Assembly: GCF_010671595.1 (NCBI RefSeq)
Contig: NZ_JAABOP010000004.1
Coordinates: 124,001 to 188,000, forward strand
DNA length: 64,000 nt
Direction: 5' to 3'
Source of the DNA: Muriicola jejuensis
GTDB lineage: Bacteria; Bacteroidota; Bacteroidia; Flavobacteriales; Flavobacteriaceae
Below are positions 17,344 through 24,511 of the stretch, piece by piece. Within the stretch, counting starts at the first letter, position 1; the number at the start of each line of letters is the position of its first letter. The translations under genes and the position numbers were made by a program. The notes beneath the pieces were generated by a model. It was not told the DNA's origin and ran no database searches. It saw nothing but the letters and a program-made list of their open reading frames with translations.

Positions 17344-18252
17344 ATGCAATTATTCATATTTCTATTGGCCTACCCTGTTTTGTGGCTGATTTCCATTCTT
17401 CCAAGACCTTTGTTCTACGGTTTTTCCAATGTCGCATTTGTCCTGGTATTTTACGTGACAAGGTACCGCAGGAAGGTGGTCAGGGAGAACCTGATGCTCG
17501 CCTTGCCAGAGCGCTCCCAGTCGGAACGAAACAAAATAGAGAAGGAATTCTACCGACACCTCTGCGATCTGTTCCTCGAAATGGTAAAAACCATGCACCT
17601 TTCCAAAAAGGAGGTCGCCCTGAGATACAGCATCAAAAACATCGAATACCTGCGCGCCTTGGAAAAGGACAGGAGCGTCCTGGTTCTCTGTACGCATTTC
17701 GCAAACTGGGAGTGGAACACCAGTATCAATAACTACGTAACCTCAAGCGGGTTTGCGATTTATCAAAAAATCGGGAACCCGTATTTTGACCGTCTGATCA
17801 GGAAGATACGAGCCAAATGGAATACGGAGCCGCTGGAACAAAAGGAGACGGTAAAACGGATCATCAAAAACGAGAAAGAAGGGATACGAGGAGTCTATGG
17901 CATCGTCAGTGACCAGTCGCCCATGATGAGCAGGGCCCAGTACTGGAGCGAATTCATGGGGATAAAGGTTCCCATTTTCGTCGGGGCAGAAGGCCTGGCC
18001 CGTAAGCTAGACCTGGCGGCTGTATTCCTGAAGGTGACCAAGGTAAAGCGGGGGTATTACGAAGCGGAATTCATTCCCATTGCGGAAAAGGGCGGTGCTA
18101 CCGCAGAACACGAAATTACGGAGAAATTCCTGCGGCTGGCCGAGCAACAGATCCGTGAAAAACCCGAACACTTCCTGTGGACCCACAGGCGCTGGAAACA
18201 CAGGGGTAAAGCCCCGTCAGGACCCGAGAGGTCTACGCAGACAGTGTCCTGA
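17344..18252 (+). CDS. LpxL/HtrB-type lipid A acyltransferase
   Basis: Membrane-bound lysophospholipid acyltransferase-family protein of 302 residues that likely adds a secondary acyl chain to the lipid A precursor. It has one N-terminal hydrophobic helix, the catalytic HX4E motif THFANWEWN near residue 117, a downstream GIVSDQSP block, and the C-terminal FLWTHRRWKHR typical of LpxL relatives. The ATG lies 17 bases after the TATATTTG box. Its stop overlaps the end of convergent glmM by 20 bases. Which acyl chain and position are used cannot be told. Confidence 0.92.
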   Translation: MQLFIFLLAYPVLWLISILPRPLFYGFSNVAFVLVFYVTRYRRKVVRENLMLALPERSQSERNKIEKEFYRHLCDLFLEMVKTMHLSKKEVALRYSIKNIEYLRALEKDRSVLVLCTHFANWEWNTSINNYVTSSGFAIYQKIGNPYFDRLIRKIRAKWNTEPLEQKETVKRIIKNEKEGIRGVYGIVSDQSPMMSRAQYWSEFMGIKVPIFVGAEGLARKLDLAAVFLKVTKVKRGYYEAEFIPIAEKGGATAEHEITEKFLRLAEQQIREKPEHFLWTHRRWKHRGKAPSGPERSTQTVS

Positions 18253-19618
18253 TCTCCTTCATGATCCTTTCCGCCAGTACATCTGCTTCTTTCTGGGAAG
18301 GGGCTTCGGTATACACTCGAATGATCGGTTCTGTGTTCGATTTACGCATGTGGACCCAGGAATTCTCGAAGTCGACCTTTAACCCGTCAATATTGTTCGT
18401 CTCCTCCTTTTCGTAATTACCTTCCATCTTTTTAAGGATCGCATCGACATCAATTCCCGGGGTGAGTTCGATCTTCTTCTTGCTCATAAAGTAGGAAGGA
18501 TAGCTCTTTCTCAATTCACTCACTTTGATTTGGCGTTCTGCCAGCAACATCAGGAATAGGGCGGTTCCCGCAAGGGCATCCCTGCCATAATGACTCTCGG
18601 GATAGATAATCCCGCCGTTCCCTTCTCCACCGATAATGGCCCCGGTGGCCTTCATCTGGGCCACCACATTCACCTCCCCTACTGCCGCGGCCGTATAGGT
18701 TCCTCCGTGTTTTTCCGTAATATCCCTGAGTGCCCTTGTGGAAGAGAGGTTTGAAACGGTATTGCCGGGGGTTTTGCCCAGTACGTAATCCGCACAAGCC
18801 ACCAGGGTGTATTCCTCCCCGAACATCTCCCCGTCCTCGGAAATAAATGCAAGCCTGTCCACGTCCGGATCTACGACGATCCCCAGGTCAGCCTTTTCCT
18901 TTACGACCAGATCGCAAATGTCTTTCAAATGCTCCTTTAAGGGTTCCGGGTTGTGAGGAAAATGCCCGTTGGGCTCACAATAGAGCTCAATAACCTGCAC
19001 ACCCAGTTCCTTCAGAAGCTTGGGGATGGCGATGCCCCCCGTAGAGTTCACGCCATCGACGACTACCCTGAAGCCGGCCCGGGCAATGGTCTCCCTGTCT
19101 ACCAGTGAAAGATCCAGTACTTCGTCTATATGGATATCAAAATAGGAGTCGTTCACAGTCACATGGCCTAACTCATCCACATTGGCAAAGGAAAAATCCT
19201 CCTTATCGGCCAGGGAAAGGATGGTCTCTCCTTCCGCTGCATTCAGGAATTCCCCTTTGGCATTCAGAAGTTTTAAGGCATTCCATTGTTTTGGATTATG
19301 ACTGGCGGTTAGAATAATGCCCCCATCTGCCTTTTCCAGGGGTACAGCGATCTCCACGGTGGGAGTGGTGGACAGCCCCAGGTCTACTACGTCGATCCCC
19401 ATTCCTACAAGGGTAGAGACCACCAGGTGCTGTATCATTTCCCCTGAGATCCTCGCATCCCTGCCGATCACGACCTTCAGACGTTTATCGGGTTGCTGTT
19501 GTCTCAGAAAGGCTCCGTAGGCCGCTGCAAATTTAACGGAATCGAGCGGGGTCAGATTTTCTCCAGTTTTCCCCCCAATAGTCCCGCGTATGCCGGAAAT
19601 GGATTTGATCAAGGTCAT
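18233..19618 (-). CDS. glmM: Phosphoglucosamine mutase
   Basis: Alpha-D-phosphohexomutase of 461 residues, most likely making glucosamine-1-phosphate for peptidoglycan and LPS. The phosphoserine loop is LTASHNP (Ser106), the metal loop is DPDVDRLAF, and the sugar loop is GGEGNGGIIYPE, with a C-terminal phosphate-binding RKSNTEPIIRVYTEA. The GEGNGG sugar loop differs from the GEQSGH form of E. coli GlmM and is nearer archaeal-type enzymes, so phosphomannomutase activity is an alternative. The start is ATG 19616-19618; the frame stays open 74 codons upstream, through the promoter. A perfect TATATTTG lies at 19639-19646. Confidence 0.92.
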   Translation of the reverse strand: MTLIKSISGIRGTIGGKTGENLTPLDSVKFAAAYGAFLRQQQPDKRLKVVIGRDARISGEMIQHLVVSTLVGMGIDVVDLGLSTTPTVEIAVPLEKADGGIILTASHNPKQWNALKLLNAKGEFLNAAEGETILSLADKEDFSFANVDELGHVTVNDSYFDIHIDEVLDLSLVDRETIARAGFRVVVDGVNSTGGIAIPKLLKELGVQVIELYCEPNGHFPHNPEPLKEHLKDICDLVVKEKADLGIVVDPDVDRLAFISEDGEMFGEEYTLVACADYVLGKTPGNTVSNLSSTRALRDITEKHGGTYTAAAVGEVNVVAQMKATGAIIGGEGNGGIIYPESHYGRDALAGTALFLMLLAERQIKVSELRKSYPSYFMSKKKIELTPGIDVDAILKKMEGNYEKEETNNIDGLKVDFENSWVHMRKSNTEPIIRVYTEAPSQKEADVLAERIMKEIRTLSA

Positions 19619-19638
19619 AATTTCGAAAAAAGTTTCTG

Positions 19639-19646
19639 CAAATATA
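19639..19646 (-). promoter_or_regulatory. -7 box of the glmM promoter
   Basis: TATATTTG on the minus strand, an exact TAnnTTTG match, predicting a leader of about 15 bases to the ATG at 19618. Confidence 0.6.
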
Positions 19647-19691
19647 ATGGTATAGGCCAGTTTCCTTCCCCCTTCTTTGTAAATTCGGAGA

Positions 19692-20282
19692 ATGAATTTT
19701 CTCGCACACATCTTCCTTTCCTTCGATGACGAGGAGATCAGCATTGGTAACTTTATCGCGGACAGTATCAGGGGAAATCGTTTCAAACACCTGCCGGAGA
19801 GGGTACAAAAGGGAATTTTGTTGCACAGGGACATCGACACCTACACGGATGCCCATCCGATCTACAGGAAAAGCAGCAGAAGGCTTCACAAAAACCACAG
19901 CCATTACAGCAGGGTGATCGTCGATGTGTACTACGACCATTTCCTGGCCGCGAACTGGGCCAAATATTCCGGGGAAGACCTGGGCGATTTCGCCTCTAGA
20001 TTCTACGCACTTTTGAAGGATCGATACGAGATTCTGCCCGAGCCTACCAAACGCCTGATGCCCTACATGATCAGGGATAACTGGCTGGTAAATTACGCCT
20101 CAGTAGAAGGAATAGACCGGGTACTCAAAGGACTTTACAGGAGGACTGGGGAAAAAAGCAATATGCATCGAGCTAAAGACGACCTCCTGGAACATTACGA
20201 TCTTTTCAGGGAAGAATTCAGCCTCTTTTTGGAGGATTTAATTATCTTTTCCAGCGAAAAATACAAGAGCCTTACAAACTAA
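19692..20282 (+). CDS. Acyl-carrier-protein phosphodiesterase
   Basis: AcpH-family protein of 196 residues; AcpH removes the 4'-phosphopantetheine arm from acyl carrier protein. The N-terminal NFLAHIFLS, the GNFIADSIRG segment, the LLHRDIDTYTDAHP motif and the HYSRVIVDVYYDHFLA block all match the family, including His/Asp residues that would hold the metal of this HD-like fold. ATTCGGAGA just upstream of the ATG is a modest ribosome-binding site. The gene diverges from glmM and is followed closely by the gamma-glutamyltransferase gene, likely one transcript. Confidence 0.9.
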   Translation: MNFLAHIFLSFDDEEISIGNFIADSIRGNRFKHLPERVQKGILLHRDIDTYTDAHPIYRKSSRRLHKNHSHYSRVIVDVYYDHFLAANWAKYSGEDLGDFASRFYALLKDRYEILPEPTKRLMPYMIRDNWLVNYASVEGIDRVLKGLYRRTGEKSNMHRAKDDLLEHYDLFREEFSLFLEDLIIFSSEKYKSLTN

Positions 20283-20323
20283 GCCCTATGATAAGGAACC
20301 CGAGAAATCCCAAAGGGAGGATC

Positions 20324-22018
20324 ATGACCAGAACCATGGTATTCGCCCTTCTGTCCCTGCTTTTAGTCACCGGTATTCAATGTCGGAGGGCCCCTGCGAA
20401 ACCGACCGGTCTTGTCACTGAGAAAGCCATGGTCGTATCGGCCAGGGAAGAAGCCTCGGCATTAGGTGCCGCCATCCTGAAGGAAGGAGGCAATGCCTTT
20501 GATGCTATGGTCGCCACCGAACTGGCTCTTGCCGTGGCCTATCCTTATGCGGGAAATCTTGGTGGTGGTGGATTTATGGTCTACAGGAGGAGTGATGGAG
20601 ATGTGGGTGCTCTCGACTATAGGGAAAAAGCTCCATTATCAGCCACAAAGGATATGTACCTGGATTCCCTCGGAAATGTGATTCCCGGGATGAGTACAGC
20701 GGGGGCTACCGCTGTCGGTGTACCCGGAACCATTGCGGGTATCTTTGAGGTTCACAAGAAGTTCGGAAGCCTGCCGATGGAACGCATCCTGGATCCTGTG
20801 ATCGCCCTTGCGGAAAAAGGGGTGGTCGTGACCGAAAAACAGGCAGAACGACTCGAGAGATACCGTGATCAGATCATAGAGGTGAGCGGGGAGGAAACTT
20901 TCTTCTTCACCAGGTGCCAACAAGGGGACACCCTGAAATATCCGAGCCTTGCGAACACCCTCCGAAGGATTCGCGAAAACGGGAGGGATGAGTTCTATAG
21001 AGGAGAGACCGCTCAGAAGCTGGCTGCCTTTATTCAGGAAAGAGGGGGATTCATCACTGAAGAGGACCTCGCATCCTACGAAGCCGTATGGCGACAACCC
21101 GTGATTTTCAAATACAAGGACCTGAGAATCATCAGTATGAGTCCGCCCAGCAGCGGAGGCGTAACGATCAACCAGATATTCAAGATGATCGAACCCTACG
21201 ATATAGGGCAATACAAACAAAATTCCCCCGAGGCTATACAACTGCTTACCGAGGCATTCAGACGTGCCTATGCCGATCGCAATTTTTACCTGGGAGATCC
21301 GGATTTTGTGGAGATCCCTCTTGATTTCCTTCTCAAGGAAAGCTATCTCAGGGGGCGAATGGAAGATTTTTCAATGGATCGGGCCACAAAGTCAGAATCC
21401 GTCTCCCACGGTACGGTTGAGATCCTGGAAAGCGCCGAGACCACGCATTATTCCATCGTGGATGCCATGGGGAATGCGGTTTCTGTAACCACTACCCTGA
21501 ATGGGGCCTATGGTTCAAAGCTCTATTGCGACGAACTGGGCTTTTTCCTGAACAATGAAATGGATGATTTCAGTTCCAAACCGGGGGTTCCCAACATGTT
21601 CGGACTTATAGGAGCTGAAGCTAACAGTATCGCCCCCGGAAAACGAATGCTGAGCAGCATGACCCCTACCATAGTGGAAAAAGACGGGTCTTTGTGGCTG
21701 GTGGTAGGTACCCCCGGGGGATCGACCATCATCACGGCCGTGGCCGAGACCATAATCAACACCTATGAATTTAACATGAGCATGCAGGAGGCCGTGGAAG
21801 CGCCCAGGTTCCACCATCAGTGGATGCCGGATTATATCATTTTTGAACCGGAGGGATTTTCGGAGTCGACCAAGGATCTCCTCCGTGCCAAGGGATATAT
21901 GATCAATGAGGAGCGCACCCCGGTGATCGGTAAGGTGGATGCGATCCGCGTGCTGCCGGATGGCCGACTCGAAGGCGGGGCGGATCCCAGGGGAGACGAC
22001 AAGGCCGTTGGATATTGA
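20324..22018 (+). CDS. ggt: Gamma-glutamyltransferase (lipoprotein form)
   Basis: Gamma-glutamyltranspeptidase that breaks down glutathione and gamma-glutamyl compounds in the envelope. It is made as one chain and cleaves itself before the catalytic Thr in ETTHYSIVDAMGNAVSVTTTLN. The N-terminal block GGNAFDAMVATELALAVAYPYAGNLGGGGFMV, the Arg in DYREKAP, and the oxyanion region SSMTPTIV are all intact. The start at 20324 follows AAAGGGAGG and gives a signal peptide with a lipobox-like TGIQC; an in-frame ATG at 20288 would add 12 residues. It sits right after the ACP phosphodiesterase gene and 29 bases before the next gene. Confidence 0.93.
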   Translation: MTRTMVFALLSLLLVTGIQCRRAPAKPTGLVTEKAMVVSAREEASALGAAILKEGGNAFDAMVATELALAVAYPYAGNLGGGGFMVYRRSDGDVGALDYREKAPLSATKDMYLDSLGNVIPGMSTAGATAVGVPGTIAGIFEVHKKFGSLPMERILDPVIALAEKGVVVTEKQAERLERYRDQIIEVSGEETFFFTRCQQGDTLKYPSLANTLRRIRENGRDEFYRGETAQKLAAFIQERGGFITEEDLASYEAVWRQPVIFKYKDLRIISMSPPSSGGVTINQIFKMIEPYDIGQYKQNSPEAIQLLTEAFRRAYADRNFYLGDPDFVEIPLDFLLKESYLRGRMEDFSMDRATKSESVSHGTVEILESAETTHYSIVDAMGNAVSVTTTLNGAYGSKLYCDELGFFLNNEMDDFSSKPGVPNMFGLIGAEANSIAPGKRMLSSMTPTIVEKDGSLWLVVGTPGGSTIITAVAETIINTYEFNMSMQEAVEAPRFHHQWMPDYIIFEPEGFSESTKDLLRAKGYMINEERTPVIGKVDAIRVLPDGRLEGGADPRGDDKAVGY

Positions 22019-22047
22019 ATCTGACCTGATCAAAAAAATATTTTACC

Positions 22048-22752
22048 GTGAAGAAATGGATCAAAAGAATTGCAGGAGTAGTGGCCTTCCTGGTCGTTAT
22101 TTTTGGTGGAATTTACTCCCTGTACTTCAATGACCCGGTCCCGGCAGGAAGTTCCCCCGAACAGGCAGATGCCCTTGCCAGGGAGATGCTCGAAGCCCTC
22201 AACGTAGAGGCCTACAGGGAAACCCGTTATCTCGACTGGTCCTATAGGGGCGGAAGAAACCGCTATCACTGGGACAAGCTTATGGGAAAGGTGGAGATGA
22301 GATGGGGGAATTTTTGGGGAAGGATAGACCTGGTTTCTCCGGACAAAAGCGAGATCGAGGAAGAAGGAGTACCCGTTAAAGGAGAGCGCCTGAAACAGCT
22401 TACCCAAAAAGCCATTTCATATTTCAACAATGACTCCTTCTGGCTGGTGGCCCCTTTTAAGGTTTTCGATAAAGGAACGAAGCGCAGTATAGTCCAGAGG
22501 CCCGATGGGAGTCCAGGTTTACTGGTTACCTATACGCAGGGCGGAGATACACCTGGGGACTCGTATCTCTGGGAATTGAATGAGGAGAATTTCCCTGTAA
22601 GCTATCGCATGTGGGTTCAGATCTTACCTCTAAAAGGTCTTTCTGCTACCTGGGATGGCTGGGAACGTATGGAAAGTGGGGTTTGGTTACCTCAGTACCA
22701 TGAGATCGGCCCGATTACGCTAGACCTGGGAAAGGTTTCAGCCTCCAGGTGA
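22048..22752 (+). CDS. Conserved-looking membrane-anchored protein of unknown function
   Basis: I do not recognise this 234-residue protein. It starts at GTG (MKKWIKRIAGVVAFLVVIFGGIYSLYF), giving one N-terminal helix with no lipobox and a probable periplasmic body. The body has many aromatic residues and beta-prone repeats (NRYHWDKLMGKVEMRWGNFWGRIDLVSP, GDSYLWELNEENFPVSYRMWVQILPL), suggesting a LolA/LppX-like or other lipid- or ligand-binding beta sheet, but this is only an impression. It follows ggt by 29 bases and is probably co-transcribed. It ends two bases before the convergent repressor gene. Confidence 0.72.
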   Translation: MKKWIKRIAGVVAFLVVIFGGIYSLYFNDPVPAGSSPEQADALAREMLEALNVEAYRETRYLDWSYRGGRNRYHWDKLMGKVEMRWGNFWGRIDLVSPDKSEIEEEGVPVKGERLKQLTQKAISYFNNDSFWLVAPFKVFDKGTKRSIVQRPDGSPGLLVTYTQGGDTPGDSYLWELNEENFPVSYRMWVQILPLKGLSATWDGWERMESGVWLPQYHEIGPITLDLGKVSASR

Positions 22753-22753
22753 A

Positions 22754-23506
22754 CTAGGCCCTGAGCTGTTTTTTAAGTTCTTCCATGGACTGCTGTAATT
22801 GCCGGAGCAGACCATTCTCTGTAGTCGCGTCCACCCCGAAAGTGATCTTGCTGCTCACCTGCCATAATTCCTGGACCTGATGGGGTTCTATCTCGTACGG
22901 AGGGTAGGATTCATTGAGGGAGATCAGGAGGATCTTATGAGAATTCGGCGGGCGCTCTATTTTTTTCACCATTACGGAATCCTGTAGAACGATCACATAG
23001 ATCTTATTGGTATTGATATCTTCCAGGTCCTCCACAGCCTTCGCAAGCACCCATTCTCCGGGTCTCAGGTTAGGGAGCATACTGTCCCCTTCCACCTGGA
23101 AACCCCTGTAGGTAGCATTGCGGAATTCGGGGATGGGGAGGTCGAAGGCCGGTAATTGACGATACCAGCTCGTGTCGTGTATGTTCTGGGGATATCCGGC
23201 CGCAGCCTTGGCATTGACCAGCACCATATTCTCCCGGTCGGAGGAATCCACGGTGACTACTTTAGGGATCACACTGGTGTTTGAAGCCTCTATATACTGC
23301 TGCTCACTTTCACCATAGAGCCATAAGGGATTTACCTTGAATTGTTTCAGGAGTGCCGCAACCACCTTACCGGAAAGTTTGGTCCTGCCCCTTTCTATGT
23401 CGGCCGTGGTATTGGAAACTCCTAACAATTCCGCAAATTCTGCCTGTGTATACCCTAATTCTCTCCTTAGGTCCGTAAATCTCTTGATCGTGATCTCGTT
23501 TTCCAT
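22754..23506 (-). CDS. LexA-like repressor (XRE helix-turn-helix plus S24 self-cleaving domain)
   Basis: Transcriptional repressor of 250 residues. The XRE/Cro HTH lies at about 8-60 (GYTQAEFAELLGVSNTTADIERG), and an S24/LexA-type peptidase domain at about 95-220. The parts needed for self-cleavage are all visible: Ala103-Gly104 in AKAAAGYPQ, nucleophile Ser142 in EGDSMLPNLRPGEWVL, and the general-base Lys at 181 or 182 in VMVKKIE. A coiled tail ends the protein (LLRQLQQSMEELKKQL). The start is ATG 23504-23506 (MENEITIKRF); the longer open frame runs through the operators. It probably represses itself and the divergent TIGR03915 gene through repeats at 23563-23635, and may be inactivated by DNA damage. 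Confidence 0.93.
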   Translation of the reverse strand: MENEITIKRFTDLRRELGYTQAEFAELLGVSNTTADIERGRTKLSGKVVAALLKQFKVNPLWLYGESEQQYIEASNTSVIPKVVTVDSSDRENMVLVNAKAAAGYPQNIHDTSWYRQLPAFDLPIPEFRNATYRGFQVEGDSMLPNLRPGEWVLAKAVEDLEDINTNKIYVIVLQDSVMVKKIERPPNSHKILLISLNESYPPYEIEPHQVQELWQVSSKITFGVDATTENGLLRQLQQSMEELKKQLRA

Positions 23507-23547
23507 GTATGTCGCTTTTTGAACCCCAGATTCAGGCCTCAACCCTT

Positions 23548-23577
23548 CAAAGATATAAAATTTGGAATAATTCCAAA
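23548..23577 (-). promoter_or_regulatory. Promoter of the repressor gene (-33 TTTG, -7 TATCTTTG)
   Basis: On the minus strand TTTG (23574-23577) and TATCTTTG (23548-23555) are 18 bases apart, the expected Bacteroidota spacing. Operator repeat 1 (23563-23575) fills the spacer and touches the -33 box. Leader to the ATG is about 36 bases. Confidence 0.72.
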
Positions 23578-23635
23578 ATATTATTAGGAATATTTCCATA
23601 ATATGGAATATATCCATATATTTGGAATATGTACA
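23563..23635. promoter_or_regulatory. Array of four operator-like repeats
   Basis: Four 13-base elements: TGGAATAATTCCA (23563-23575, perfect palindrome apart from the centre), AGGAATATTTCCA (23586-23598), TGGAATATATCCA (23604-23616) and TGGAATATGTACA (23623-23635, right half degenerate). Centres are 23, 18 and 19 bases apart. The consensus TGGAATATwTCCA is a plausible site for a dimeric HTH repressor. Confidence 0.75.
23617..23624 (+). promoter_or_regulatory. -7 box of the TIGR03915 gene, between operators
   Basis: TATATTTG is an exact TAnnTTTG match. It directly follows operator 3 and its last two bases are the start of operator 4, so bound repressor should block it. The leader to ATG 23663 is about 33 bases. 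The -33 element is weak (TTTC). Confidence 0.65.
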
Positions 23636-23662
23636 ACTCAGCGTATCGCAAAAACCACTAAT

Positions 23663-24358
23663 ATGGAAAATGAGAAAGCAATCTACTTTTACGACGGGAG
23701 TTTTAATGGATTCCTGACGATTCTGTACTCCGTTGAACACGAAGGCCTGCAGGTCGAAGAGATCTGCAAGATAGAATCACCTCAGGATGCCCTGTTCCCG
23801 GAGCCGAGGTTTATCGATACCTGTCAAAGACACGCACAGCAACTCTGGGAGCACTTGAGGGCCGAAAATTACAGTGCCCTAAAAACGCTGTATTTCGCCT
23901 TTATGAGCAATGAAAAAGTGCTTGAGGGTGAATTGCTCCGATTTTTCCTCATCTGGAGGAAGTACAGGTCTCTTGAGAAGAATATCATGTTCAGTTCAGA
24001 CTTTGTCCGGCTTTTCAAACTCGCCAGGGAAGTAGAAAAGGAAAAAGATCACATGGAGCGCCGCCTATCAGTCCAGCTAGATCCCGGGGCGCCACCAGTC
24101 AGATTGATCAGGCCTAAGCACAATATCCTTCCCCTTATCTCCAAACGTCTCAGAATGCGATACCGCCATAGTGAATGGTATGTTTTTGATGTTCGGAGAA
24201 AGTACGGTCTACACCACTTGGATGGGAACATATCCTTTATACCTTTCCGTTCAGAATACCTGAAAGAGGATTTTATGCAATCGGGCTATCAAGGAGATTC
24301 GGGCTTGAGATTTATCCTTGAGGAAGTGCAAAACCAACGAGCGATCGCACATGCCTGA
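23663..24358 (+). CDS. TIGR03915-family putative DNA repair protein
   Basis: This 231-residue protein matches the TIGR03915 family from memory. The start IYFYDGSFNGFLTILYSVEHEG, the central FLIWRKYRSLEKNIMFSSDFVRLFKLAREVEKEKDHMERR, and the C-terminal RYRHSEWYVFDVRRKYGLHHLDG are characteristic. The family is usually encoded beside a radical-SAM protein (TIGR03916) and both are thought to act in DNA modification or repair; the reaction is not known. Here the partner is not adjacent: a LexA-like repressor lies upstream and uvrA downstream. The start is ATG 23663; a longer frame from 23603 would cross the operators. It is likely repressor-controlled. Confidence 0.85.
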   Translation: MENEKAIYFYDGSFNGFLTILYSVEHEGLQVEEICKIESPQDALFPEPRFIDTCQRHAQQLWEHLRAENYSALKTLYFAFMSNEKVLEGELLRFFLIWRKYRSLEKNIMFSSDFVRLFKLAREVEKEKDHMERRLSVQLDPGAPPVRLIRPKHNILPLISKRLRMRYRHSEWYVFDVRRKYGLHHLDGNISFIPFRSEYLKEDFMQSGYQGDSGLRFILEEVQNQRAIAHA

Positions 24359-24487
24359 TTGTGATACGATCCTTGTGAGTATGGCGTTTTTAAGATCCTG
24401 ATGGTGCTATCCTGTCAGAATTCAATATTAGAACAGAATTAACAAGAACAGGATACCTCTTGCCTTCCTTTTTAGATTTCGAAATAG

Positions 24488-24495
24488 TACCTTTG
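24488..24495 (+). promoter_or_regulatory. -7 box of the uvrA promoter
   Basis: TACCTTTG, an exact TAnnTTTG match, predicts a leader of about 11 bases to ATG 24512. No TGGAATATwTCCA operator is visible in 24359-24511, so uvrA seems to have its own promoter outside the repressor array. Confidence 0.62.
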
Positions 24496-24511
24496 CCACT
24501 TTCCTCTCTGC

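Noticed and set aside
18233-19840. Longer glmM with 74 extra N-terminal residues
   Set aside because: The extension reads through a perfect TATATTTG promoter and into the divergent AcpH gene; the family starts at MTLIKSISGIRG.
22754-23506. S24-type repressor as a sign of a prophage
   Set aside because: No integrase, phage structural or replication genes lie on either side; the neighbours are ggt, a TIGR03915 gene and uvrA.
23563-23635. Four regularly spaced repeats, at first suggesting iterons or a small CRISPR
   Set aside because: The units are 13 bases, partly palindromic, spaced by one to two helical turns, and overlap two promoters; there is no cas gene, replication gene or spacer structure.
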